Position numbers and translations under genes: made by a program. 64,000 nt of DNA, taken from the NCBI RefSeq assembly GCF_032854445.1, contig NC_088295.1, positions 20,137,385 through 20,201,384 of the forward strand, in the 5' to 3' direction. Under the pieces are notes generated by a model. It worked only from the letters and a program-made list of their open reading frames with translations, was not told where the DNA came from and ran no database searches. Below, one piece after another: positions 46,233 to 57,149 of the stretch (position 1 is its first letter; each line of letters opens with the position of its first letter). The stretch is from Liolophura sinensis (Eukaryota; Mollusca; Polyplacophora; Chitonida; Chitonidae).

Positions 46233-49200
46233 CTGTGAACACAATAAACAGAACATGGGGAAGAGTAAAAATTATAGTGCATTGAATTAGTTTTTCCTTC
46301 AATACATGCACCCGATAAACAAACTGTCATTCCATTTAACATGCTTTAGGTATTTACATAGTGAATACAAATGCCATGTCAAGCACCTCAGAGTTTTGTC
46401 TACATTAATACATAGAAAAGGGTTCCGTGTTCACAGGGGTAAACCATGTAAATTGTTTCTTCAGGTCTCTAGATTTAGATGCTTCACCCTTCACCCCCAA
46501 ATACACATACTGGCTGATTCTTTTCTGATCTGGGTGTCGTAAGCCAAAGAGGATAAGTCACTTATATTTCTTATTCCACCAAAACCCCGTTAGAACACAC
46601 TTATTTGCTACGAAGGTTAAAGAATTCAGCCCCTACTTTTGCGAAGCGTAGAACATATATTTGTGTACATCACCTTCTGAGGCCCTTTTGGGGGCGTCTC
46701 TAGCCAAATAAAGAGAGGGTACTGTACACATCCCAGAACTCCACTGATAACTATCAGCATACCATATAAAAACCCAAAGTAGTCTGCAGGAAATCTGACA
46801 ACAGCAAAAAGCAAAGACGTTTTGTGTAACAAATGACCTCCAATACAAGAGTGAACAGTAACAACTCAGGTTTTTTCACTTAAAGGCCATCTCAGAATAA
46901 CCAAAGGTGACACCCCACCGATTTAAAGTTACCAATCATGACACTCCATCATGAAATTCCACCATATGAAAATTACCAATTATGACACCCCACCATAATA
47001 AAGGTTGCAATCTTAACATCATTACATTCCACTACATTAAAGTTACGATAGTTACAGCCCACTATATCGAAGTTCACATCATGACATCCCATCATATCAA
47101 AATTACCATCACGAGGGGCCCACCATGTCAAACTTATCAATCACGACACTCCACCATGACAACCCACAGTATCGAAGTTACCATTTATGATACTCCATCA
47201 TGACATTCCACCATACCATAGCTAACGTCACGGCAACACACCATGCCAAAGTTTCAACCAGGACACCTATCTGCGGAGCGTACTGCATTCTTGCCTTTGC
47301 AACTTTGCTGGGCGGGCAAACTGGTAACGTATCACTCACATTTTGGAAGACAACAGTCGTCATTTCGCCTTGGAACCGAGTTGCCATTGCACTGGAAAAG
47401 GTAACCTATAGGTCTAGCCTATTTACATGTACTTACGCCGACTGATCTGCTATATATACATGTATACTTACACCATTTGTAGAAAAGCAGCTGCTGTCCC
47501 GTACATGAAGGACCTGAAGAAAGTGAGCACGATGAAGTCCACATACAGGACCTCTGCAGAGGGAACAAGGACCAGACAAGAAAGCAGCAGAGCAAGGCAA
47601 GAGGTCAAGGTCAAGGGCACAACCGATGGCTGCAGGCGGCGCTCTGTGATAGAAGGTTTACCTACAAACACAGGACGGTAGAGAATAATCCCTTTGTCAT
47701 CACGACTGAAAAGAAACAGCTTGGGCAGATGAGTGAAGGTGTACAAGTAACAAAGTTACCTGTACTTAAAAACACAGGAGAAGTGGGAATAAACTTTTAG
47801 CTGATGACACCATTTACAAATATCAGGACGGAATAGAAACAACATCAACGAATGAAACCATTCACATCAGGACTGCAGACACAACATCAACCGCTGAAAC
47901 CATTAACGTCACGACTCCAGACACAACATCAACCGATGAAACCATTAACGTCAGGAATGCAGAGACATCAACCAATGAAACCATTAACATCAGGATTGCA
48001 GACACAACATCCACCAATGAAACCATTAACGTCAGGAATGCAGACACAACATCAACCGACGAAACCATTAACATCAGGACTGCAGACACAACATCAACCA
48101 ATGAAACCATTAACGTCAGGAATGCAGAGGCATCAACCAATGAAACCATTAACATCAGGACTGCAGACACAACATCAACCGATGAAACCATTAACGTCAG
48201 GAATGCAGACACAAAATCAACCAGTGAAACCATTAACATCAGGAGTGCAAAGACATCATCAACGAATGATCCATTAACGTCAGGAATGCAGAGACATCAA
48301 CCAATGAAACCATTAACACCAGGACTGCAAACACAACACCAACCGATAAAACCATTAACATCAGGACTACATAAACAACTTTGACTGATGACTTAAGTCA
48401 AACGAAGACGATTCCAAACCACACAGCTATGGTATACGGCGAGTCTGTTGAGTTAAAACATTAAGAATACTGAGCTTCTGTTGCAGTGGCCAAAGTGGAG
48501 CTGGTATGGGTGGTCTCCTCTAGTTATTTAATTTCATGCTGATATTTTGTTTGTTTTAACTGATTAATATTAAATGTAAAACTCCTTCTTTGGTGAAAAC
48601 ACCAGTCGGGTATTGAACGTAGTGGGATGATCTATCTCCCCTCCAACCTACCTTAATGATTAAAACTATGACATCTCAGAGCTACAAGCTTTCTGCAACA
48701 TTTGACTGAAGCATTAATTTCACAGTTGTGCTTAAAGTTGTCATGCAGAACAAGTTTACTATCTGTCCATATATATATTGTGTATATACTCACTATTGTT
48801 TCGTCTTCTCTCCAGGTCATATATGAAGCCACAGAAAAGAGAGGTGAGAACACCTCCCAGTTGGGTAAACAAACTGGCATTTGTGTAGTGACTGACTGTA
48901 AAATAAGAAGGCGATTAATTTAGAATAAATTGGAAAAATTCACATGCTAAAATACAAAAACCCCAATCAAATGGTGGTGGTCACAAATGTACAAAGAGAA
49001 GCAGAACGACTGTCACAGTCAAGTATATAGGTGATGGTCCACGGGCCGCCTAGGCTGTTTGATGATGTTAGGAGACTAGCCTATGAATAATTTGCGAATC
49101 ATGGACAGAGCATCCGCAAAGTCGCAAAAGGGACTCCCAGTCCAGCATTATGATACAAGCTCCAGGTAATATTTATACTGGCCAAATACTGCACTGAGTT

Positions 49201-52200
49201 TTACTGGTCGACAATTTTGACACATACATGAAAGCGGCGGAAATCGTTTGACGCAGTGTGTCGAGGTCTTTAGTAGGAAGAGACGTGCATGGTTTTCACT
49301 CCGTTTGCATGATGAGTTACACAGCCTGATTGTGTAAATTACTGTTTTTCAGATACCGATTTTCAATAACGATCTCGGTCCGGTTTCACGAAACCTTTGT
49401 TTTGCTTAATCAAATGTATTTTGCTTACCAAGATGGTACTTTACTTATGCAATGTTTGGCAAGGTTTTTCGGGAAACGCTTCATGTAATTTACTGACCTT
49501 AAAAAGTTTCAAGATCTCTTTTCCCGTGTTTAAAATATCTGACCAGTAAACTGCCAGTGCGTTAATCTGATTGAGAATATTTAATAATATCCTTTAACAG
49601 CACTGAATTTTTACTATGTTGATTGTGGTTGGGATGAAAAGTGGGATCAGAACATATGGCCCCGCTATATTCCCATACCTAAGCTCTCCTCCTGATTTGT
49701 GATGTAGTTCAGCCAGGGGTTCAGTGTACCGATGAAGTAATAAAAGCGTAGCTGTAATACACTCAGCCAGAACACGTGAGAGAGGAAGACCCGAGATAGC
49801 GTACAGTTCAGAAGGCTTGGCTTCACATCTCTCAGCGGAAGCTCCTCCGAGTGTACGGCTGAAAATATAAAAATGGTGATATAAGTTAATATCTGAAGGT
49901 GATAGTTTTTTGATTTGATTTGATTGGTGTTTTACGCCGTACTCGAGAATATTTCACTTATACGACAGCGGCCAGCATTAGGGCGGGTGGAAACCGGGCA
50001 GAGCCCGGGGGAAACCAACGACCATCCGCACGTTGCTGACAGACCTGCCCACGTACGACCGGAGAGGAAGCCAGCATGAGCTGGATTTGAACTCACAGCG
50101 ACCGCATTGGTGAGAGACTCCTGGGTCATTACCCTGCGCTAGCGCGCTAACCAACTGAGCCACGGAGGCCCCTCTGAAGGTGATAGTCTGGTCAATTTTG
50201 AGCGAACAACAGAAGATATTTATTTATTTATTTATTTGATTGGTGTTTTACGCCGAACTCAAGAATATTTCACTTATACTTCGGCAGCCAGCATTATGGT
50301 AGGAGGAAACGGGGCAGAGCCCGGCGGAAACCCACGATCATCCGCAGGCCTTCCCTGCGGAAAAACCTTCCCACTTACGGCCGGAGAGCACCAGAAGATA
50401 GCATATATCATTGCAAAATATGTACATGTGATGTAAAAATAAAATATCATGAAATGTCGTCTTACTACCTGGGTTATCGTTTTCATTAAGGGCTTTGACT
50501 ACCTCCCCTGCCTCATCAAGGTCACTTTTGTCAGGCTCCACTTTGGGGATGAAGGTTTTAGGAAGCAGTACAAATGTACTGAAGATGACCATGACGTGCA
50601 AGGCAGAGATGAACAAGTACGAGTACTGTCGGGAAATGCCATTTTCGTAGGCAATCTGAAACAGACCACAACAAGGCATCAATCTGACAAGCAAGGAACC
50701 CCACACTATCAGCCTAAAGAAATAACAGCCAACTATCAATCTAAAATAGGCCACAACAAAGTATCAGTTTGAAATAGGCCACAGCAAAGTATCAGTCTAA
50801 CAAACAGGTAACCCCATACTATCAGCCCCATACAAATAACACCCAACCATCAATCTGAAATATGCTAAAACAAAGCATCAATCTGAAATAGGCCATAACA
50901 AAGCGTCAATCTGAAATAGGTCACAACAAAGTATCAATCTGACAAACAAGGAACCCAACACCATCAACCAGAACAAATAATTGCAAACCATCAATCTGAA
51001 ACAGACTATAACAAAGCCTCAGTCTGTAATAGGCCACAACAAAGTATCAATCTGACAAACAAGGAACCCCATACCATCAGTCTGAATAAATAACAAAACA
51101 TCCTCAATCTGAAACAGACCATGTATTTATTTCTTTGGCTGGAGTTTTACGCCGTGCTCCGCTGGTATAGGATTGTCTGCATGGACGCACAGATCCAGAG
51201 CATTTCACTCATACGACGGTGGCCCAGCATTGCGGTGGGAGGAAACAGGGCCCTAAGTTAATGTACATTTTAATGATTGTAGACGGTTATCATGTTGTTA
51301 ATGTCTAGTAACATACTCCCATTACTGTTCTCCAGACGCCGGGAAAATCATGCAGACTAATCTTAACTTGATATGTATATATATGTATATATCAGATATT
51401 TTTTCACTTTAGACATTAGGATCTTAGGAATAACTTTATTCCCAGGACGCCACTGGAGCTATTCGATTACCTGTAATCTAAACAAGCTGGTAAATTATTA
51501 AATGTGTAGTTAAGTTTTAAAATAATACATATTGTTTCAACAAGAAATACAATATATGATGCTGATGTTCAGTTGTTTCCAATAATCAAATAGTACTGGT
51601 AATTGACAGTAGCAAGCAACATGAGTTAGCCCCGCTTGGTTATTATGTAGGCTGTGTAATGAAATGACAAAGGGCTTAGGGTTACATGTAACAAATTACA
51701 CACGCTCTTCGAAATTAGGGCCTCATAAATGACACACAAATCATAAGCTTTTCGGTTTTGTCATGGAGCTATACGGTCTATAGTTCTATGTTTTATATAC
51801 CATGTGATATCATGACTTAATTGTATGCGGGTTTCTTATCTCAAGTGACCTAACTGAGAAATGTACACTTTCAGTTCATAGACTCTCATTGTAAATAATG
51901 CCGGGTCCAATACTATACAGTGCATACTATTGATATTAATAACTAGCTATTTAATAACGAGAAGCACAATCTGAAGCAATGCTTATAACCAGTACATATA
52001 CTGGAGAGCTGGTTAAACACGGGGAAGAAGCCTTACCTTGACAACCAACTGGACAGCGGCTGAGGCATCAAATGAGCCACACAGTAAGCCCACCACGGTG
52101 GACCCTCCCACAGCAAACAGGTTAGCCACCTGGGGGAGGAAAGAAGGGTAGAGTGAAAAACATGACAACCACTTGCTGAAAAAAAGTTAAGACAGAGGCG

Positions 52201-55200
52201 GCAGAAGCATTTCCGACTGCCCCGAGCAACTCTCATACCACTATAAACTATGGTATGGAGCCGCCTCGACAAAGGAAGTTCTGGCAGCTTAGACTGCCGC
52301 TTACAAATTCTAGGCAATTTCTAGAGACAGGGAAGAAACATTAATATCATACAATTTAAATCACCAAACACTGCTTTGTTGTAAACCTATAATGCCCAGA
52401 GCTCTAAAAGAAATAAAACTCACAAGTACTGATGTGCAGGCTTTAGCTGCATGTGGAGCCATAACAACTTAAAGCATCTCTTGAAAGAACTGGACTCTCG
52501 ACAGCACACACCACATAAGGATCTACTTGGGATTTATGTACTCTCTATGCTACAGTTCCTCACAAACATTTTATTGACAGGTTTTCATCGTTGCTCAAGT
52601 CAAACGCAAAGTACGTTCTAGGCGACTAAGTAAAATCAGTATCTGATACATTTCTCAAGAAAGATTTAGGGTTGAGTTAGGGCTTTCTTCTTTTCTCTTT
52701 TTTTTTTTTTCGTTTTCTTCCTCATACTTTTATTTCCGCTCAAATAATTGTCCCAGTCATGGTTGATGTGGTCACGAACGAGGAATGATAGAATGAAAGA
52801 TCTGGACTAAACAAGTCATACACTCCAGGGACAGGAGTGCCAAAAAGCTATAGTCGGCTTTCTTGTCAAGGAACAATCAGTGAGGCAAAGCTTGAAAGAA
52901 ATCAGATTTCTGACAAAATCTTGTAATTAAATTTTTATCTAAGCTCAGTGCTGAACAGACAGAAAGATCAACGGTCAACAGCAATGTAAATCCTCTTTTC
53001 CAGTTGATAATAAAACAGTAAAATTTTTGTCACTGCACGAGAGTGTGTTTTGGAGACATTTAACAGACAAATCGGAAAAAAAAAAACGCAGAACCAATAT
53101 GGCATTGGCTGCCACATTGGGGTTCATAAAATGGTAAGTGTTTTCTCGAAAAACTGTGCACACGGTATACATAAAACGGTAACATATTTAAATAATGGCC
53201 ACCTAATCATCGATCCGCCTGATCCTCGATCCCCCTAATCATCGATACACCTAACCATCAATCCAGCAAATCATCGATCCCAGCAAATCATCGATCCGCC
53301 AGCCACTATATTCTCAGGAAGCTGTATGTAGTTTTTACCTGTATATTCGTGATGACAATGGGCAGACCGCCGATAGCTAGGCACGACAAGCCTAGGAATA
53401 CCAGCCAAGGGGTGGAGGTGGTAAGGAAGGCAGTCACCAGACTTCCACACAGGAAGAAACATCTACAGAGAAACGCATATAAACCACAATCAACTGCACC
53501 CGATTACCTGGTATAATCAAACAGTGAATATTTGATCATTTGTGAGCTGGAAATTATGAAAAACCTGCTCCCAAATATTGATTTTTGCAATTCACAATTC
53601 CTGCAATACAAGTTGGTGTTCAAAGCTATCGATAGCATAACAGAAAATGTGAAGTTTGAATAAGTTCTTGTCATCTAATGCTCTATCTGAATTTTCACAT
53701 GTTTTAACATACATCAAAACGATTCTGGCCATCCGTGTCCCAGACGTGTACTGGATGTGACCTAGAATTGGTGAAGAGATCGTCATCAAGGTCGTTCCCA
53801 CGGTGAAGGCGAGCTGTAACTTTTCATCCTGCTCTCGACAGCTGATGACTCCAGACATATTTTCTGCTGGTATAGTGATGTTGGAGGAGTTGTCTCCCCT
53901 GTGAGAACAGAGCTCGGCGTAAATCCCCTCTTTCTTGAACACAAATACCAGAGAGCCCCATCCGTACACCAGGCCTCCGAACAACAAACATTCCAGCACA
54001 GCCCATACAGCCATCAAGTATTTCCTCCATGGACTTTGCCTGAAAACCATACATTAGTGAGTTGAGAAGTTAACGGTAGCCTAACAAAACCAGAACAGAA
54101 TGTTTCAAAATATGTCCATATAACATGATGTTCTAAATAACATATCTTCACTTGGGTGAGCTGCATGGAAGTCCATTTTCTTCATGGATATGTATCATTA
54201 TGTTACAAATGGATGATGTAAGCCTCACTGATATTACTGAGCACCTACCATTAGGCCTACAGTACTACACAACACTGGCACAGTAAGAAATCTTCTATGT
54301 ACACACCAATCACGAACCTGGTCATTGGCACATAGGGCCTACCCTATGCAATATACGTACATGTGTGTAGATGTACAGTTTACTGAGGCCGATAATATTC
54401 CATTGGCCAGTCACGTCTTTTCCTTACAAAACTTATAAAAGTATATTTGCTTCCCCTGGTGTTGATTATATGAGAAGAGAGATGACTTTTTTATTTTTAA
54501 CCAAGCATGGACGATTTCAATCTACATCGTAAGATATTAATGATGAAACTTTTAAATCAAAGCTCGGCTCTCAAACGCCTCTGTTGAAAGCTTCGAAAAA
54601 TTTGCCAAACATGCCAGCCATTAGGTAAACAAAATCGTAGAATGAAAGATCTATGACGCTATGCTTTGTAACCATGTAACTAATTTCGCTTAATGAGGGA
54701 CCAGGGCCTGTATAAGCATTTAACATCACCCCTGTGTGTACAAACAGTTGCAATAAAAACGTAGCTGAAACATTTTTATACGTTCTCTTACTTCATAACA
54801 TGGTATATTGTATACGTAATAAATATATGATATATTTATTATGGCTTCTTAACCTAGGAGTCGTGGCAGATATTTATAACGGAAGTTGCAAGTCAATCAC
54901 TAGACCAGTCTCCGAAGCAATTTTCAACAAAAACCACCAAAGATCTAATAAGGTATATATAAATTACGAAGTCACAAAGTCTACGTACATACAGAAAAGC
55001 AGTCAGCAGTTTTAAATGATGTCGGAAAGACGAAAGGTATGTTCAATAAGCGCGTGAATGTAACTATTCGTAGAGCCAACATGATTATATTATTTCATGC
55101 GATGCATATATCTCCCGTTGCCTCTGGTTACGCGGAATTAGACAATTATGAAGTAGAGTGGCTGAGAATCAGAACAATGGGAATTTTACTCATTGAAAAG

Positions 55201-57098
55201 GGACAGTACACCAAGGCGAGCTTTGACCTATCGCCGGAATTGCGCCAAAAATGACGCAATCGGCATGTCTTTGACAATTGTCAGTCGTTGGCAAACAAGA
55301 TGTTCAGAGCGTTCCTCTGACTCCATATATTTACGGTAGGAAACGTGGCATTTATGAAACATGAAATTCTTCACGAATTGAATAGCACAGTCGAAAAGTC
55401 TTTTGCACTGTTACAAAATGTAGCATTGAAGATAAAAACAAATTTGTGCAGAAATGACAAATCCGGACAAACTCACGATCTTCCTCCTCACAAAATTGCT
55501 CCTACTATCCACAACACTACTTCAAAATCACGTGAAGCAATCGTATCGAATTGGCCCAAGTGTAAAAGAGTGGCCTGTCTTAAGTTTTTACCAATAACCA
55601 ATAAAGAAGTTGTGCCTCAAAAATATAAAAGATTACAGCATAAAGAGTAAAACCAGAGCGGTGAAGGCAGTGTGATAGTAGGCAAATCACGCGCATTGCC
55701 GGTGGAATCTGGCCTCTTGTCAATTTAACCAATTCAGGGTTTTATCCCCAATGTTCATCCATAGGATTAGAGTCGTATAAGCGAAATATCCTTACTTACG
55801 GAGTAAAACACCAATCAAATACATAAATAAATAAATGGACGCTCTATATATATTTACTTGTCCGAGAACTATACTCATTGTAAAACTTAGATTGAAGGCA
55901 TTTGCTGGGAAAATCTTGACACGGTAATAACTTGTGACGTTGATTGAGCTGGACACACATGATCTAACAAATGCTACAATCAAGGCTAGACATGATGTAC
56001 ACGTCAAATGCAGGACCATGTGGTATAATTTGCCAAATATAAAAGACAACAGCATAGAGATTAAAACCAGAGCCAGTGTGATAGTTGTCAAATGGTCAAA
56101 GGTTAGAAGTATCCTGTGCATGGTATATTCTGGGGTACAACTTTCTTCATCCCTAAATCAGGAATTGAAAGTGTATAATATCTATTATGATACTGAAATT
56201 CATGTGTTATAATAAACACATATGCACTCATACATTAAATGTTTTGTAATTGTGGAATAACAAATTCAAGAATATATTATTTTTGGACCGATTTGGGACT
56301 AGATTTTGCAGCAATAAATTGTAACGTTGACTTACAGGGTCACATCACGCACAGGATCTAACAAATGCTACATGGGCAGATTTGCACTAGCTGCATGCAT
56401 ACAGGGATATTTCGTTATATTGCTATTGAAGTATAAAGGATGGTTAACAGCGTTGAAACTACATGTATACCTATTTACGTAAACATGGTGATCTCGATTT
56501 AGCAATGGTTTTCAAACTTTAAACACCCCCCATAAGTCGTTTTAAATGCCTTCAGAATAATTCCAAAGCTTTAGAAAATAAACATAACACCACCACATAA
56601 AAGCTTTGTTGTTCTGATGTTACAGTTGTCATGTCGGTGTAATCCTGAATAACTTCTGCGAGTAAAATGAAAATGGTTCATGTGTGGCCTGGAGGCATTT
56701 TACGCGTGAAACGACGGACCAGCTAGAGGTAGGTGAAGTGGTTATTCGGGTCGCCACCTGTGTCCTACTATTTAAAAAAGGGCGTTTGTCTCTGAATGTA
56801 GGTTGAATATCCAAGAATATGGCGTACTCAAATATTCCTCAGGCAACGAGTATACTGGGACTATGTTACAGTGGATATCAGCTCGTAAGTTGATATAATG
56901 CGAATCGTGAAGAATACATTGTAAATCATGATTAATCATTACAAAATGACAGGAATTATATATGTGCAATTCTCACGTTTGTTGGGCCTCTGTGACCTTT
57001 TTTATCTTCAGCTGTTCATTGTGATCGGGTTGTTTTTGTATCAGCTCTTTATCAGTCATCTCCCCTCTGGGTACTCCACCATATTTTTTGTTCGACAT
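46095..57098 (-). CDS. SLC43-family transporter, SLC43A3-like, copy B; ten coding exons, 527 codons
   Basis: Joining 56977-57098, 53713-54039, 53339-53462, 52037-52129, 50469-50655, 49679-49858, 48794-48895, 47472-47661, 46674-46794 and 46095-46232 gives an open 1584-nt frame with the same exon order and phases as copy A. Exon lengths are 122, 327, 124, 93, 187, 180, 102, 190, 121 and 138 nt; only exons 2 (one codon more) and 10 (five codons fewer) differ from copy A. Motifs are retained: LECLLFGGLVYGWGSLVFVF, QDEKLQLAFT, FIGTLNPWL and FPADYFGFLYG. The N-terminal tail and exons 3 and 10 differ most from copy A, while exons 5, 6 and 8 are nearly the same. All signs are of a functional gene: no stop, no frameshift, usable splice sites (the exon 9 donor, GTGATG, is weaker than its copy A counterpart). 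Role as for copy A, by family: multi-pass plasma-membrane transporter with substrate unproven. Confidence 0.87.
46674..46794 (-). CDS. SLC43-like copy B, coding exon 9
   Basis: 121 nt encoding residues 443-482 (FPADYFGFLYGMLIVISGVL... FIWLETPPKGPQK). Acceptor GTTGTCAG. Donor GTGATG lacks the usual purine-rich extension, so splicing here may be less efficient. Confidence 0.88.
46885..47260. repeat. Degenerate 26-30 bp repeat in copy B intron 8
   Basis: Words such as ATCATGACACTCCATCATGA, CCACCATATCAAAATTACCA and CATCATATCAAAATTACCAT recur with loose period across 370 bp. Confidence 0.7.
47472..47661 (-). CDS. SLC43-like copy B, coding exon 8
   Basis: 190 nt encoding residues 380-441 (KPSITERRLQPSVVPLTLT... 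FRSFMYGTAAAFLQM). Donor GT|GTAAGT as in copy A. Acceptor GTTTGTAG. Long near-identity to exon 8 of copy A. Confidence 0.9.
47850..48375. repeat. 42/39-bp minisatellite in copy B intron 7
   Basis: About 13 units of GAAACCATTAACATCAGGAC TGCAGACACAACATCAACCA AT. Periods are 42 and 39 bp, so both strands stay open for more than 120 codons (a 14-residue repeat on plus). I do not regard either frame as a gene. Confidence 0.92.
48794..48895 (-). CDS. SLC43-like copy B, coding exon 7
   Basis: 102 nt encoding residues 346-378 (SHYTNASLFTQLGGVLTSLF CGFIYDLERRRNN as two pieces). Acceptor TTTTACAG, donor GTGAGT. Confidence 0.88.
49378..49484. mobile_element. Hairpin-forming repeat of the GTTTCAC type
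   Basis: CGGTTTCACGAAACCTTTGT at the left and GGCAAGGTTTTTCGGGAAACG at the right pair imperfectly. In intron 6 of copy B. Confidence 0.45.
49679..49858 (-). CDS. SLC43-like copy B, coding exon 6
   Basis: 180 nt encoding residues 286-344 (VHSEELPLRDVKPSLLNCTL... FIGTLNPWL). The first 14 bases of the exon differ from copy A, and the rest plus ten bases of the following intron are identical to it. A complete SINE sits 48 bp upstream of the acceptor. Confidence 0.92.
49907..50172 (-). mobile_element. Full-length SINE-A with perfect 15-bp target duplication
   Basis: Tail at left (TTTGATTTGATTTGATTGGT), intact body, tRNA head at right with CTAACCAACTGAGCCACGGA GGCCCC. TCTGAAGGTGATAGT flanks it at 49892-49906 and 50173-50187. 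The intact structure and perfect duplication suggest a young insertion. It lies 48 bp upstream of the acceptor of copy B exon 6. Confidence 0.93.
50220..50391 (-). mobile_element. 5'-truncated SINE-A adjacent to a full-length copy
   Basis: (TTTA)n tail and body up to CTTACGGCCGGAGAGCA, head absent. ACAGAAGATA and CCAGAAGATA at the two ends are a likely target duplication. Intron 5 of copy B, 78 bp from exon 5. Confidence 0.87.
50469..50655 (-). CDS. SLC43-like copy B, coding exon 5
   Basis: 187 nt encoding residues 223-284 (IAYENGISRQYSYLFISALH... DKSDLDEAGEVVKALNENDN). Acceptor TGTTTCAG, donor GTAGTA, weaker than the GTAATC of copy A. Shares a 92-nt identical block (50528-50619) with copy A. 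Confidence 0.88.
50660..51120. repeat. Degenerate repeat in copy B intron 4
   Basis: Recurring words GAAATAGGCCACAACAAAGT, ATCAATCTGACAAACAAGGA and ACCCCATACTATCAG in a compound unit of about 120 bp, three to four times. Starts at the acceptor side of exon 5. Confidence 0.8.
51123..51255 (-). mobile_element. SINE-A fragment with internal insertion
   Basis: TTTATTTCTTTGGCTGGAGT, TTTACGCCGTGCTC, then about 34 bp of foreign sequence (GCTGGTATAGG...GATCCAG) before AGCATTTCACTCATACGACG and the body to GGGAGGAAACAGGGCCC. Confidence 0.75.
52037..52129 (-). CDS. SLC43-like copy B, coding exon 4
   Basis: 93 nt, phase 0 both sides, residues 192-222. Encodes VANLFAVGGSTVVGLLCGSF and DASAAVQLVVK. Acceptor CCTCCCCCAG, donor GTAAGG. 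Confidence 0.9.
53205..53305. repeat. AATCATCGATC short tandem repeat
   Basis: About seven loosely spaced units of AATCATCGATCCxxC (CATCGATCCGCCTGATCCTC, CTAATCATCGATACACCTAA). In intron 2 of copy B close to the exon 3 donor. Confidence 0.75.
53339..53462 (-). CDS. SLC43-like copy B, coding exon 3
   Basis: 124 nt encoding residues 151-191 (CFFLCGSLVTAFLTTSTPWL, then GLPIVITNIQ at the end). The acceptor is CTCTGTAG rather than CTCTGCAG as in copy A, changing the split codon from Met to Ile. Confidence 0.88.
53713..54039 (-). CDS. SLC43-like copy B, coding exon 2
   Basis: 327 nt encoding residues 42-149 (QSPWRKYLMAVWAVLEC...). The first outer loop keeps GDNSSNIT. Acceptor TATGGTTTTCAG, donor GTATGT. 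One codon longer than copy A, although A has an extra residue in the loop and B has two extra at the start. Confidence 0.88.
54100..56976. other. Intron 1 of copy B; repeats but no coding sequence recognised
   Basis: Holds a SINE tail fragment and two members of a short dispersed motif (below). Short frames at 55.0-55.65 kb have no recognised family and no convincing splice sites. Confidence 0.4.
55760..55838 (+). mobile_element. SINE-A tail fragment
   Basis: GTCGTATAAGCGAAATATCC, GGAGTAAAACACCAATCAAA and an AAATAAATAAATAAA tail. Intron 1 of copy B. Confidence 0.78.
56977..57098 (-). CDS. SLC43-like copy B, coding exon 1 (N-terminal tail)
   Basis: ATG at 57096-57098 opens 40 codons (MSNKKYGGVPRGEMTDKELI... 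VTEAQQ) and ends AC|G. Donor GTGAGAATTGC is the same as in copy A. The acceptor TTTTTGCAG at about 57143-57151 implies an upstream non-coding exon that I could not locate. Confidence 0.82.
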
Positions 57099-57142
57099 TG
57101 TAGCACTTTATTGAAATCCATTCGAAAGCCAACGGACAACAG
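57099..57142 (-). other. 5' untranslated part of copy B exon 1 with upstream acceptor
   Basis: Equivalent of the copy A leader segment. After TTTTTGCAG the minus strand runs 44 nt to the ATG. I see no clear partner leader exon in 57.2-64 kb, so the promoter may lie in the unresolved region or beyond the window. Confidence 0.5.
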
Positions 57143-57149
57143 CTGCAAA

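Noticed and set aside
47852-48277. 141-codon frame of MKPLTSGLQTQHQP repeats as a secreted or structural protein gene
   Set aside because: Pure minisatellite, also open on the other strand, located in intron 7 of copy B.
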